A DNA stretch of 64,000 nt from an uncultured Atopobium sp. (GTDB lineage: Bacteria > Actinomycetota > Coriobacteriia > Coriobacteriales > Atopobiaceae), in the NCBI GenBank assembly GCA_946997485.1, contig CAMPVF010000004.1, forward strand, positions 89,260 through 153,259. The letters run 5' to 3'. Of the stretch, positions 34,544 through 44,023 are shown piece after piece. The position numbers were made by a program, and so were the translations under genes. The notes under the pieces are model-generated. The model was not told the DNA's origin and made no database searches. It saw only the letters and a list, made by a program, of their open reading frames with translations. Position 1 is the first letter of the stretch. Each line of letters begins with the position of its first letter.

Positions 34544-35788
34544 CTACACGCGATTGTCAGCGCCCGCACTCGCGTTCATGTGGTAGTGCTTAAGTCGCAG
34601 GTCATCGGCGGTGTGCGTGGCATTCCAATCGTCCAAAAATGCTTTATAGGTGCCATCGATAATGGCTTGACGTGCGTGCTGCATGGTTTCGAGCAAAAAG
34701 TAAATGTTATGCATCGACAGCAAAATGGACCCTAACATTTCGTGCTGACGCACCAAATGACCAATGTAGCTGCGCGTATAGCACTCCGTACACACAGGAC
34801 AGCTGCAGCGCTCATCAAGCGGGATATCGGCAGTAATGTGCTCGGCATTTTTAAGATTAAGGCGTCCTTCGTGCGAAAACGCAGTTCCCATCCGCGCGGT
34901 ACGTGTTGGCAACACACAGTCGAACATGTCAACCCCAACGCCCACGGCACGCACGAGCGTTGTTGGATTGCCCACGCCCATTAGGTAGCGCGGCTTGTTT
35001 TTTGGCATATAATCGCTGCACAAAGGCGCAAGCGATTCGAACATGGTGGCGTGATCCTCGCCCACCGAATACCCACCAATGCCATATCCAATAAAATCGG
35101 CAATTTGCTCAAGCTGCTGGATGCTTCTAATGCGCAAATCGAGATGCATGCCGCCTTGCACAATGCCAAAGAGCGCCTGGTCAGGCTTGGTGTGAGCCTT
35201 CCAGCAGCGCTCTGCCCATGCACTCGAAAGATTAACAGCGCGCTCAACATACGATTTTTCGGCCGGATAACCCGGACACTGATCGAGCTGCATAACAATA
35301 TCGGCACCAAGCTTTTGAGCAATGTCCATGTTTGATTCGGGTGTCCAGTACACGTAGCTGCCGTCGTAATCAACCGCCTTAAAGCGCACACCATCACGAG
35401 AAAGTTTTACAAACTCGCCATGACTAAACACCTGAAACCCGCCGGAATCGGTGAGGATTGGCTTGTGCCAATGCATAAACGTGTGAAGACCGCCCATCTT
35501 GGCAATTAAATCGGCACCGGGGCGCATCGAAAGATGATAGGTGTTTGCCAAAATAATTTTTGCGCCAAGCTCATCAACAATTGATGGAAGCAGGCCTTTT
35601 ACCGTTGCTTTTGTACCCACCGGCATAAAAATTGGCGTGGGAATATCGCCGTGCGGCGTGTGAAGTATACCGGCACGTGCCTGCGTGTTTGGATCGGTAG
35701 CAATAACTTCATAGCTAAAGTAAGACGAAGGCGCAGCGCCTGCAGCAGCGCCAGAAGGAGAAAAAGCGGTGGTAGAAGTAGTAGTCAT
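34544..35788 (-). CDS. tgt: tRNA-guanine transglycosylase (queuosine synthesis)
   Basis: 414 residues. It exchanges guanine-34 of GUN-anticodon tRNAs for preQ1. The body shows PTPIFMPVGTKATVKG, LANTYHLSMRPG, ILTDSGGFQVFS (catalytic Asp), GIGGYSVGE, VGVDMFDCVLPTR (nucleophile Asp) and the zinc site CSCPVCTECYTRSYIGHL with a downstream His. The ~25-residue N-terminal extension is Ala/Ser/Thr-rich. queA lies 2 kb away, so the last steps of queuosine synthesis are both here. The ribosome site is AAGGGA. Confidence 0.97.
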   Translation of the reverse strand: MTTTSTTAFSPSGAAAGAAPSSYFSYEVIATDPNTQARAGILHTPHGDIPTPIFMPVGTKATVKGLLPSIVDELGAKIILANTYHLSMRPGADLIAKMGGLHTFMHWHKPILTDSGGFQVFSHGEFVKLSRDGVRFKAVDYDGSYVYWTPESNMDIAQKLGADIVMQLDQCPGYPAEKSYVERAVNLSSAWAERCWKAHTKPDQALFGIVQGGMHLDLRIRSIQQLEQIADFIGYGIGGYSVGEDHATMFESLAPLCSDYMPKNKPRYLMGVGNPTTLVRAVGVGVDMFDCVLPTRTARMGTAFSHEGRLNLKNAEHITADIPLDERCSCPVCTECYTRSYIGHLVRQHEMLGSILLSMHNIYFLLETMQHARQAIIDGTYKAFLDDWNATHTADDLRLKHYHMNASAGADNRV

Positions 35789-35941
35789 GCATATCCCTTA
35801 CGATTAGTACACTACGATTGGCAAGATGAGTGAGACTGAAAAGAAAAGTGAGGTTGGCGAAATTCGTGCGCAGTGATGCGTGCGGTGCATGGCGATCATG
35901 CGCCAGACACGCGATACACACGCGACACACGTGCGATACAC

Positions 35942-35980
35942 AAAAACCCCGCGTTACCACAACGGTACATACGGGGTTTT
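35942..35980 (-). terminator. Intrinsic terminator of ptsH
   Basis: An outer stem AAAACCCCG/CGGGGTTTT and an inner stem GTACC/GGTAAC form a long hairpin, followed on the minus strand by a T-run. It lies 30 bases after the ptsH stop. Confidence 0.85.
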
Positions 35981-36010
35981 GCAAACCATGTCAAAACATG
36001 TACGAGTATG

Positions 36011-36292
36011 TTACTCGCTAAAGAGCAATTCGCTACCGTCTTTAATCTCAAGAAGTGCTTTAAGAGCTTCTTGCTCGTCTGCACCATCGCAGCTAATTTC
36101 TACTTTAGTGCCTGTACCCAAACCAGCAGCCAAAATCATCATGATAGATTTTGCGTTAACGGGATCGGTGCCCTTGTCAACATTGGCAATTTTAACGTCG
36201 CACGAAAAACCCTTGGCAACTTGAACAAATTGTGAAGCTGGACGAGCGTGAAGACCTGTGGCGCTTGCAATAGTAACTTGCTTTGAAAGCAT
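36011..36292 (-). CDS. ptsH: Phosphocarrier protein HPr
   Basis: 93 residues. It carries phosphate from Enzyme I to sugar-specific EIIA proteins such as the one at 5.7 kb. The active-site motif TGLHARPAS has His15. NAKSIMMILAAGLG carries the regulatory serine (Ser49 here, equivalent to Ser46), so it could be a target of HPr kinase and take part in carbon catabolite control. ptsI is not adjacent; the gene stands alone with its own terminator between queA and tgt. Confidence 0.97.
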   Translation of the reverse strand: MLSKQVTIASATGLHARPASQFVQVAKGFSCDVKIANVDKGTDPVNAKSIMMILAAGLGTGTKVEISCDGADEQEALKALLEIKDGSELLFSE

Positions 36293-36446
36293 GACGCACT
36301 CCTTTTTACGTATAAGAGAATGAACCTCTTGTAATTAGGTATTATTAGAACTAACTTATACTATCAAACATTATTTAGCTTTGCGAAGTAAAAATCATGA
36401 ATTTGGTGTACCGTTTATAGAAGCACCAAACCAGTTAGGAGCAGCC

Positions 36447-37781
36447 ATGTCAACGTTGCCGCATACTTCACACACCACCAATAAGCCGCAGACTCATGGA
36501 GAGCATGATGCAGAAACCGCTCACCAGTCTTTAAGAAGAACGTTAAATGCGCAGCTACCCGATATCGCAAGCGAGAAAAGCGATGCGGCTGCAAACGCGC
36601 TTAGCCAAGGCGCACGGCAGGTTATGCGTCATGCAAACCACGCGGCAAAGGCAACCAGCAGCTCGTTTTTGGCAGGCATGCGCGCGTTTAAAGCTGTTTA
36701 CAAAGCAAAAAAACAAGCACAAGATGCACAAAATCAACTTAAAGAACTTCAAACACAACTTAAAACAAGCACCGACAGTTATGAGCGGCGCGTGTACATC
36801 GAACAGCATTACACGCAGCTGGTAGATGAGTACACACAAACAAAGGAGCACGAGCAAACGGCGCTTGCAAGTGCGCAAGAAAAACGCAACCTGATGCAAG
36901 AAAAGTGCACGCAAAGTCAAGATGCGCTGCAAGCCATGAAAGCAAAACATAAAGAGGAGCTCTTCCCCTTTCGTGAGCTTATGGAAAACACGAAAGGAAG
37001 AGGCGACGATGCGGCAAAAGCGCTGGCAGATGCGCGGCGCCTACTCAAAACAAATGAGCAGCTCTTAGCAGCCGCAACCAAACGCCGCGATCAGCGTATT
37101 GCTGCTGCGCAACAATCACTCGACAGTGCCCAAGAGCGCCTGCAGCGCATTCGTGCAGGCATTGACCAGCTCAATGCCGATCCGTCTTGTAATCTTTCGG
37201 TAAAAACACAGATGCAAAGCGAAGCGGTGGTAGAGAAGGCACACCTCGATAAAGCAAAAATTGACTTAACGCGCATTACAAGCGAAGCACAAGAAGATAT
37301 ATCCTCGGCATCTGCCCTGGTAGAAAGCTCAAAAAAAGGCGTAGAGGTTGCCGAGGTGCAAGCGCGCGCACTTAAACAAAAAGCCGATGCACACAGAAGC
37401 GAGTATGAGCGCCTGTATAAAGAGCGCTACGACAAAGAGCAGGCATTGCAGGCAGAAATTACCACCATGCAAACCACGCTCGAGGCACTTGATGGCGACA
37501 TAACGAAGGCAACGCAAACAATTGCGCAGCAAGAAAAAAAGCTCGATGAAGCACACGACGTGCATGCTACGCCCGAGCTTACAAAAAACTTGCACGCACA
37601 AATACAGCAAGAAACACAGCTCGTAGCAGGTGCGAAGGCGCGAGCCGAAAAGCTCGAACGCCGCGCGCAGGCAATTGTTCAGCATACGCGCAGGTACCGC
37701 CTGATATCCGTGCTGTGCATTATTGTGGCGGTGCTTATCGTTATAGGTGTTGTGTGGCTTATACGCACGTCAATGCACTAA
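36447..37781 (+). CDS. Tail-anchored coiled-coil protein of unknown function
   Basis: 444 residues from the ATG at 36447 (AGGAGCAGCC ahead). After a ~70-residue polar start, residues ~75-410 are almost continuous charged helix rich in Glu, Lys, Gln and Ala (for example KAKKQAQDAQNQLKELQTQL), broken near HATPELTKNL. A single C-terminal membrane helix (SVLCIIVAVLIVIGVVWLI) ends the protein. It has no catalytic motif and no signal peptide, so a cytoplasmic rod tethered by its C-terminus is likely. I recognise no family. It is the only plus-strand gene within the queA-tgt block. Confidence 0.8.
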   Translation: MSTLPHTSHTTNKPQTHGEHDAETAHQSLRRTLNAQLPDIASEKSDAAANALSQGARQVMRHANHAAKATSSSFLAGMRAFKAVYKAKKQAQDAQNQLKELQTQLKTSTDSYERRVYIEQHYTQLVDEYTQTKEHEQTALASAQEKRNLMQEKCTQSQDALQAMKAKHKEELFPFRELMENTKGRGDDAAKALADARRLLKTNEQLLAAATKRRDQRIAAAQQSLDSAQERLQRIRAGIDQLNADPSCNLSVKTQMQSEAVVEKAHLDKAKIDLTRITSEAQEDISSASALVESSKKGVEVAEVQARALKQKADAHRSEYERLYKERYDKEQALQAEITTMQTTLEALDGDITKATQTIAQQEKKLDEAHDVHATPELTKNLHAQIQQETQLVAGAKARAEKLERRAQAIVQHTRRYRLISVLCIIVAVLIVIGVVWLIRTSMH

Positions 37782-37830
37782 TAACCCATGAGAAGCGTGG
37801 AGCTTCAAAGAACCTTTAGCACCAGCAACT

Positions 37831-38994
37831 CTACAGCATAATCATGGCGTCGCCAAACGACAAAAAGCGATAGTTGTGCTCAATGGCATTTGCGTACGCG
37901 TCCATAATTTGGTCGCGCGATGCAAACGACGATACCATCATCATAAGCGTTGAGCGCGGCACATGAAAATTAGTAACCATGCAGTCAACAACATGCCACG
38001 TATAACCAGGCATAATGTACAAACTTGTTGTTGCATTGGTACGCGCAACAATGTCGCCATGCCCACATACAGCCGCAGCATCAGGGCAGCTTTCAAAGCG
38101 CTGGGCGCACACAGGCGGCGTAGCGCACGCGCAGGTAGTGTCAAACGCACTTTCAAGCGACCGCACCGACGTAGTACCAATGGCAATAACGCGTTTACCT
38201 GCAGCTTTAGTGGCGTGCACAGCGTCTACAACATCTTGCGGCACGTGATAGCGCTCAGTGTGCATTTCGTGCTGGGTGGGATCGTCCTCTTCTACCAGGC
38301 GAAACGTGTCAATACCCACCTCAAGTTCAACCGTTTTCCACTGCACACCTTTTTGTTTAATGCGTTCGATAAGCTCATTGGTAAAATGCAGCCCGGCCGT
38401 GGGAGATGCCGCCGAATGCTCTTCGTGCATAGAATACACCGTTTGATATTTTTCGGGATCGCCCTCATAGCGCGTAATGTATGGCGGCAGGGGCACATGT
38501 CCCGCCTTGTGGATGGCACTATCCAGCGAAAGACCTGCCGCAGGGGTAAATTTAACAAGCCTGCCACCACGGTTTTCTTCGATAAAATCGAGCATACGCG
38601 CAGTTAACACCACAGGAGCCGAATCGGGTGCATGAAGACCGCCCTCGCGATACTCAAGGCACACGCCCGGCTTCATGCGACGTCCCGGATTTACTAAGCA
38701 CTCCCAAATGCTACCCATCGGATCTAAATCTTCGCGACGGCGCAACAGCAACGTTTCGCAGGTAATGCCCGACGGTTTCTTTTTCCCAATAAGACGCGCA
38801 GGTAACACCCGTGTTTTATTGGCAACGATTAAATCGCCTTCGTCAAAATAGTCGATAATGTCAAAAAAATGCTTATGCTCGATTTCACCCGTATCACGGT
38901 GTAACACGAGCAATTTGCACGAATCGCGCGGGGTTACGGGTGCTTGTGCAATATGGTCTTCGGGTAGTTCGTAATCAAAATCGTCAGTGCGCAC
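37831..38994 (-). CDS. queA: S-adenosylmethionine:tRNA ribosyltransferase-isomerase
   Basis: 387 residues. It adds an epoxycyclopentane ring from SAM to preQ1-tRNA in queuosine synthesis. I choose GTG 38994 (MRTDDFDYELPEDHIAQ) because AGGAG lies 8 bases ahead; nearer GTGs are too close. Family segments: YELPEDHIAQAPVTPRDSCKLL, LIVANKTRVLPARLIGKK, VPLPPYI, SAASPTAGLHFT and ITNFHVPRSTLMMMVSSFA (seen here as VTNFHVPRS). It is longer than the usual ~345 because of a Cys-rich ~30-residue insertion (TTCACATPPVCAQRFESC) near the C-terminus. It is divergent from the MetRS-like gene, 186 bases apart. Confidence 0.96.
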   Translation of the reverse strand: MRTDDFDYELPEDHIAQAPVTPRDSCKLLVLHRDTGEIEHKHFFDIIDYFDEGDLIVANKTRVLPARLIGKKKPSGITCETLLLRRREDLDPMGSIWECLVNPGRRMKPGVCLEYREGGLHAPDSAPVVLTARMLDFIEENRGGRLVKFTPAAGLSLDSAIHKAGHVPLPPYITRYEGDPEKYQTVYSMHEEHSAASPTAGLHFTNELIERIKQKGVQWKTVELEVGIDTFRLVEEDDPTQHEMHTERYHVPQDVVDAVHATKAAGKRVIAIGTTSVRSLESAFDTTCACATPPVCAQRFESCPDAAAVCGHGDIVARTNATTSLYIMPGYTWHVVDCMVTNFHVPRSTLMMMVSSFASRDQIMDAYANAIEHNYRFLSFGDAMIML

Positions 38995-39180
38995 GACCAC
39001 ATCTCCTGGTAATTGTGGAATAATAAACAACAAGTTTTTTTGAATTCTGCATTCACATACAATATATGCAGGCTGAACTCATGCATAGTACGTACACGTA
39101 CGCATTCGTATGCATTTTTGTACATACAACGTACTCATTACACGTACTTATGCATCATACTACAGATGAGGAATTTCTTT

Positions 39181-41298
39181 ATGAGTCACGCAGGTTTTTC
39201 TAACAGCGCGCAAGCTGCGAGCTGCGCACACACGTCAACCTCCTTCCATGCAGGTACTGCCCCTGCGCGGGGGCTTAGCGCATCAAAGCAGGCGCAGCGC
39301 ATGACGTTTCCAAAACGTGCAGTTATCACCTGCGGCATGCCCTACGGCAACAAAAATCTACATTTTGGACACATTGGCGGCGTATTTGTGCCGGCAGATT
39401 TCTTTGCGCGTTTTATGCGCGATCGCATTGGCGCCGAAAATGTTGTGTTTGTATCGGGCACCGATTGCTTTGGCTCCCCTATTATGGAAGGCCATCGCAA
39501 GCGTGAGCAGCAAGGATATGCGGGATCGATTCTCGACTACGTAAAAGAAAATCACAACGCGCAAAAAGCAGCCCTTGATGCCTATGGTATATCGCTTAAT
39601 CTGTACCTGGGAAGTGGCCTTGAGCCAGCGGCACACATTCACCAAGAGCTTACCTACCGTGTGCTTGAACGCCTGCACAGCCGCGGATACCTTACCAAAC
39701 GCTCAACCAAACAATTTTTTGACACCACGTATAACCAGCTGCTTAACGGAAGACAGGTTATTGGCCGCTGCCCTGTACGCGGGTGCAAGTCGGAAAAAGC
39801 CTACGCCGATGAGTGCGATCTTGGCCACCAATTTGACCCCGAAGAGCTTATAGCTCCCGTATCGCAGCTGAGCAATACCACGCCTGAACTGCGCTATGTT
39901 GACAACTGGTACTTTGATTTGCCACGTTTTCAGCATGAACTCGAAGAGCTGTGCACCACCTGGGACAATGACGACCTGGTACGCGACGTGGTAAGCCAAA
40001 CCGTGCGCGAATCGCTTGCTGCGCCGGTTATGTACATTCAGGACAAATTCCGCGATGCGTTTAATAGCGTTGCAGACACGCTGCCGCAGCATACTGTTTG
40101 CGAAGCGCAAAAAGGACAACAATCGTTTTCTGTGTGCTTTGGCAATTGGGAAGATCGCGATTGTGCGCGTGGCATTCTTGAGGACGCGCATATACGGTTT
40201 AGAACAGGCAAAACGCTCCTGCCGTTTCGCATTACGGGCAACATTAGCTGGGGTGTAAAAGCACCCACGCTCGAAAACACCGACGGTCTTACTGTGTGGT
40301 GCTGGCCTGAAAGCCTGTGGGCGCCTATTTCCTTTACGCAAACAGCGCTTGAGCTCGACAAAGCTCAAACAAATCCGCAGCTATCCACCCATGATTGGAA
40401 ACAGTGGTGGTGCAGCGACGATAGTAACGTGTACCAGTTTATGGGTCAGGACAATATTTACTTTTATTGTGTGGCGCAACCGGCAATTTGGCAGGCGCTT
40501 GATTGGGGCTTAACCAACGACATTCCTGTTGCAAATTATCATATTTTGTTTATGAACAAAAAGGCATCGAGCTCTAGCGACATTAAGCCACCCATGGCAG
40601 CCGAGCTTTTGGATTCGTACAAAAACTGGCAATTACGTGCGCATTGGCTCTCGCTTGCACTCGATACTAAAGCTGTGAGCTTTTCGCCCAAGGCCTTTGA
40701 TACGTCGTGTAGTCATGTTGATAAACAAACCGGCATGCCCGTTGCTGTTAAAGACGACCCCCGCGTAAGCGATCCCGCGCTTAAAGAGACGGCGTTTTTA
40801 ACGAACATCTTTAACCGCTTGGCACGCAGCTGTTTTTATGGCGCACAAAAGAGCACCAATGGTTGCCTGCCTGGTGTAGATGCCGATGCACTTACAAAAG
40901 AAACATGCACGGATGCACTTATTGCATTTGAAACCGAAGCAGGTCTTACGCATGCACACAGCGCGCTCGCACACGCAGAAGAGCTTGTACGCTGGGCAAA
41001 TAAGCGTTGGGGCGACGACGCAAAGACGGCTGTCACCGCAGGCGACGACCATGCATACGCCCAAGCACTTGCCAATGCATTTTATTGTTTACGTGCAGGA
41101 ACGCTCATGCTTCACCCCTGTGTATATGAACAGTGCGAAACCATTGCGCAGATGATGAACTTTGATGCACAGCTGTTCTTCTCGTGGGAATATGCCTTTA
41201 TTGGGCCCTACGAACTTGCACAGTTATGCGGACATCGTGCAGAAGAGCATCAACTGCAGCATATAGAGCCGCGCTTCGACTTTTTTAAGAAAGCGTAA
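39181..41298 (+). CDS. MetRS-like class I aminoacyl-tRNA synthetase with degraded KMSKS
   Basis: 705 residues from ATG 39181 (GAGGAATTTCTTT ahead). The first ~40 residues are a Ser/Ala-rich leader. Then comes a Rossmann core with CGMPYGNKNLHFGHIGG (HIGH equivalent HFGH, 61-64), FVSGTDCFGSPI, and a connective peptide with a zinc-type GRCPVRGCKSEKAYADECDLGH, as in methionyl-tRNA synthetase. The second signature reads FMNKKASSSS, so K461-A-S-S-S stands where K-M-S-K-S belongs; the second lysine and the Met are gone. An anticodon-binding-like helical domain completes it. It may be a slow MetRS, a paralogue with another role, or a degenerate copy. Its length and clean frame argue against a pseudogene. 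Confidence 0.8.
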   Translation: MSHAGFSNSAQAASCAHTSTSFHAGTAPARGLSASKQAQRMTFPKRAVITCGMPYGNKNLHFGHIGGVFVPADFFARFMRDRIGAENVVFVSGTDCFGSPIMEGHRKREQQGYAGSILDYVKENHNAQKAALDAYGISLNLYLGSGLEPAAHIHQELTYRVLERLHSRGYLTKRSTKQFFDTTYNQLLNGRQVIGRCPVRGCKSEKAYADECDLGHQFDPEELIAPVSQLSNTTPELRYVDNWYFDLPRFQHELEELCTTWDNDDLVRDVVSQTVRESLAAPVMYIQDKFRDAFNSVADTLPQHTVCEAQKGQQSFSVCFGNWEDRDCARGILEDAHIRFRTGKTLLPFRITGNISWGVKAPTLENTDGLTVWCWPESLWAPISFTQTALELDKAQTNPQLSTHDWKQWWCSDDSNVYQFMGQDNIYFYCVAQPAIWQALDWGLTNDIPVANYHILFMNKKASSSSDIKPPMAAELLDSYKNWQLRAHWLSLALDTKAVSFSPKAFDTSCSHVDKQTGMPVAVKDDPRVSDPALKETAFLTNIFNRLARSCFYGAQKSTNGCLPGVDADALTKETCTDALIAFETEAGLTHAHSALAHAEELVRWANKRWGDDAKTAVTAGDDHAYAQALANAFYCLRAGTLMLHPCVYEQCETIAQMMNFDAQLFFSWEYAFIGPYELAQLCGHRAEEHQLQHIEPRFDFFKKA

Positions 41299-41428
41299 GC
41301 GCGCGCACGATAAACAAACACCAACATGCGCGCCCAGACGGATATGCGTGTACGCAGGTATATACGCAGGTATACGTGTACCCAGGTAAAACGCGCGCTA
41401 CACACCTACAACGAGGAACGTGTTACTC

Positions 41429-42193
41429 ATGAGTATTCAACCAATGTGTATGCATGACGATGCATACAACTCTTCACACAACAGCAGCAAGAACGCAGCT
41501 ACAACAAAGCCGCTCAGCCGCAGGCGCTTTGTGCGCGTAGCACTCGGGGCGACGGCTTCAGTAATGGCACTTGGCGCTGCAAGCACGCTTTGTGGCTGCA
41601 GTGGTGCTGTGCCTGCAAACAACACTGCACAACAATCGGACGCGCCCGATGCCGAAAAGCCGAGTTTACTTACAAAACCGCTGGATAACGCCTATAACAA
41701 AGGCCTTCACTATGCGGACCTCATCATTGAAAATCTAGGAAGTGTGCGCATACAGCTTAATGCAACGATTGCGCCAATTACCGTAAGCAACTTTGCCGAT
41801 TTAGCTGAATCAAAATTTTACGACGGCCTTACCTTCCATCGTATTATCAAAGATTTTATGGCACAAGGCGGCGATCCAAAGGGCGATGGAACGGGCGGTG
41901 CGCCCCGCAAAATTCACGGTGAATTTAGTAATAATAACGAGGTAAACCCCATTCTTCACAAGCGTGGCACCATATCAATGGCGCGCGGACAAGACCCCGA
42001 TTCGGCAAGTTCACAATTTTTTATTTGCTTTAAGGACGTACCGTCACTCGATGGCAAATATGCGGCATTTGGCCAGGTAGTAGATGGTATGGATGTGATA
42101 GATAAGCTTGCTTCTGTAGCAGTGGACGCAAAAGACGGCGCTGTGCCAAAAGACAAACAACCAAAAATAACGTCTATTCGCATGATTGATTAA
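41429..42193 (+). CDS. Cyclophilin-type peptidyl-prolyl isomerase lipoprotein
   Basis: 254 residues from the ATG at 41429; the GTG three codons earlier is too close to the GAGGA ribosome site. The N-terminus has RRRFVRVALG and a lipobox STLCGC (Cys57), so it is a probable Tat-exported lipoprotein. The cyclophilin core (from ~85) shows FYDGLTFHRIIKDFMAQGGDP, GTISMARGQDPDSASSQFFIC and FGQVVDGMDVIDKL, with the catalytic Arg in FHRII and the SSQFFI motif. It would help folding of exported proteins at the cell surface. It lies 130 bases after the MetRS-like gene. Confidence 0.9.
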   Translation: MSIQPMCMHDDAYNSSHNSSKNAATTKPLSRRRFVRVALGATASVMALGAASTLCGCSGAVPANNTAQQSDAPDAEKPSLLTKPLDNAYNKGLHYADLIIENLGSVRIQLNATIAPITVSNFADLAESKFYDGLTFHRIIKDFMAQGGDPKGDGTGGAPRKIHGEFSNNNEVNPILHKRGTISMARGQDPDSASSQFFICFKDVPSLDGKYAAFGQVVDGMDVIDKLASVAVDAKDGAVPKDKQPKITSIRMID

Positions 42194-42226
42194 GCGCACG
42201 CGAAAGCACACAGCGCACACGTGCAG

Positions 42227-42994
42227 CTACGCACGTCCAAGGCAGTGTTCTTTAAGCTGCGCAACACTGTGCACTACAACATCTGCACCAGCAGCTTCAA
42301 GCTCACCTTGAGGTGCCGTGTTGCCATAATACACGCCAATCGACGCCACATTGCACGCTTTCGCCGCTTCGATATCGTAGTGTCTATCGCCCACCATTAC
42401 CGCGCGCGCAGGATTTACCCCAAGCGTGCGTATGACCTGTGCAAGTATCTGCGCTTTTGGCTCATCCTCGTCACTCATTTTTCCCCGTGCACACGAAAAG
42501 AGCTGCTCTACGCCGTTATCTTGCAGCGCATGATGCAGCATGGTATTGCGTTTAGAACTTGCAACGCCAAGCAGTATGCCTGCCTTCTTAAGCGAAACCA
42601 AAAGATCGTGCATACCGTCGAAAAGCGGCCAAGCCTCCACGCCAAGGTTGGTATAAATAGCTCGGTATTCTGCGGTAATTTCGCGCGCTTCTTTGTCTGA
42701 ATATCCAAACACAATGCTAAATGCCTGAGGAAATGCAGGGCCTATAAGCTGCGCTAAGTCGGCATAGCGCTCAGGCGCCAAGTTATGATGCGCAAGCACG
42801 CGCTTTGCAATGGCAATAATGTGGTCTTTTGTGTTGGCAAGCGTGCCGTCAAAATCAAAAATAACAGCGTCATATGGCAGCTCATGGCTGCTCGCGCACG
42901 CAGGTGCATTACCCCTGGTAGAAGGTACTGATGTTGGCGAAGATGATGTTGAAGTTGTGGTAGATGATGTTTTGGGTGCCGTGGTAAAAGCCAT
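42227..42994 (-). CDS. HAD-family phosphatase, phosphoglycolate phosphatase-like
   Basis: 255 residues from ATG 42994 (AAAGGAA ahead). The first ~38 residues are a Thr/Ser-rich leader. HAD motif I is FDFDGTLANT, motif II VASSKRN, the motif III lysine lies in DEPKAQIL, and motif IV is VMVGDRHYDIEAAKA. The cap domain is helical, as in Gph/PGP enzymes. The substrate may be 2-phosphoglycolate or pyrophosphate/nucleotide; it is not decidable from sequence. It is convergent with the cyclophilin gene, with only 33 bases between. Confidence 0.88.
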   Translation of the reverse strand: MAFTTAPKTSSTTTSTSSSPTSVPSTRGNAPACASSHELPYDAVIFDFDGTLANTKDHIIAIAKRVLAHHNLAPERYADLAQLIGPAFPQAFSIVFGYSDKEAREITAEYRAIYTNLGVEAWPLFDGMHDLLVSLKKAGILLGVASSKRNTMLHHALQDNGVEQLFSCARGKMSDEDEPKAQILAQVIRTLGVNPARAVMVGDRHYDIEAAKACNVASIGVYYGNTAPQGELEAAGADVVVHSVAQLKEHCLGRA

Positions 42995-43136
42995 TATGCC
43001 GTGTTCCTTTCGCAAATGTGTGCATGCACAGTACACGTGCAATTTTCGCACAAATTAGCGCTGCACACTTTATTTTTACATCAGTTTGGATGAGAATAGA
43101 ACTGACAATTACCTAACCCATACGAAAGGAATATGC

Positions 43137-43898
43137 ATGGCTCAAGATACAATGACCCTTGTTATTATCCGACATGGCGAAAGCGAATGGAACAAGCTTA
43201 ACTTGTTTACCGGTTGGACCGACGTTGATCTTACCGAGCAAGGTCACAAGGAAGCCTGCGAAGGCGGTCGCGCGCTTAAAGCAGCTGGTTATGACTTTGA
43301 TATTTGCTATACGTCGTTGCTTAAGCGTGCTATTCACACACTTAACCATGTTCTCGATGAAATGGACCGAAACTGGCTTCCTGTGTATAAAACCTGGCGC
43401 TTAAATGAGCGTCACTACGGTGCACTTCAGGGTCTCAACAAAGCAAAGGCTGCAGAAGAGCACGGTGAGCAGCAGGTTAAAATTTGGCGTCGTTCGTTTG
43501 ACGTTCAGCCACCTGCGCTTACCCCTGGTGACGAGCGCGATCCACACACGCAAGACATGTTCCGCGGTGTTCCACAAGAAGATCTTCCTTACACTGAGTG
43601 CCTTAAAGACACCATTGCGCGTGCATGGCCTTATTTTGAGGAAACCATTAAACCACAAATGTTGGCAGGTAAACGCGTACTTATCGCTGCTCACGGCAAC
43701 TCGCTGCGTGCGCTGGTTATGCAGTTTGAGCACCTTACACCTGAGCAAATTCTTGAGGTAAATATCCCAACTGGTATTCCATGCGCTTACACGTTTGACA
43801 AAGACTGGAATATTTTGGACAAGCACTACATTGGCGATCCTGCAGTAATCGAAGCTAAGATTAATGCTGTTGCCAACCAGGGCAAAGCCAAAAAATAG
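43137..43898 (+). CDS. gpmA: 2,3-bisphosphoglycerate-dependent phosphoglycerate mutase
   Basis: 253 residues from ATG 43137, with GAAAGGA ahead. It interconverts 3- and 2-phosphoglycerate just before enolase in glycolysis. Signatures: VIIRHGESEWNKLNLFTGWTDVDL (phospho-His), YTSLLKRAIHTLNHVL, LNERHYGALQGLNK, and IAAHGNSLRALVMQFE with the second catalytic His. The YTECLKDTIARAWPYFEETI segment is also typical of this class. It has its own terminator. Like eno, it uses a narrow codon set, fitting high expression. Confidence 0.98.
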   Translation: MAQDTMTLVIIRHGESEWNKLNLFTGWTDVDLTEQGHKEACEGGRALKAAGYDFDICYTSLLKRAIHTLNHVLDEMDRNWLPVYKTWRLNERHYGALQGLNKAKAAEEHGEQQVKIWRRSFDVQPPALTPGDERDPHTQDMFRGVPQEDLPYTECLKDTIARAWPYFEETIKPQMLAGKRVLIAAHGNSLRALVMQFEHLTPEQILEVNIPTGIPCAYTFDKDWNILDKHYIGDPAVIEAKINAVANQGKAKK

Positions 43899-43966
43899 TG
43901 TGATGTAATGCGACGCGGGCGCCTGGGCGCGCTATGATCGTTGCACTACCATACTGTGCCACTACT

Positions 43967-43998
43967 ATGCAGGTGCCATGCGGTACCTGCATTTTTTT
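43967..43998 (+). terminator. Intrinsic terminator of gpmA
   Basis: An 8-bp stem ATGCAGGT/ACCTGCAT (43967-43974/43985-43992) runs into seven Ts. It ends gpmA transcription before the TTGAAC cluster. Confidence 0.85.
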
Positions 43999-44023
43999 GC
44001 CCTTGTTCACGCCTCCGAAAAAA

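Noticed and set aside
39703..40368. A 221-codon open frame on the minus strand inside the MetRS-like gene
   Set aside because: Antisense shadow of a well-supported coding region; no start signal and no recognisable domain.
39181..41298. MetRS-like gene as a pseudogene
   Set aside because: The frame is intact over 705 codons with zinc and HFGH motifs conserved; only the KMSKS loop is degenerate.
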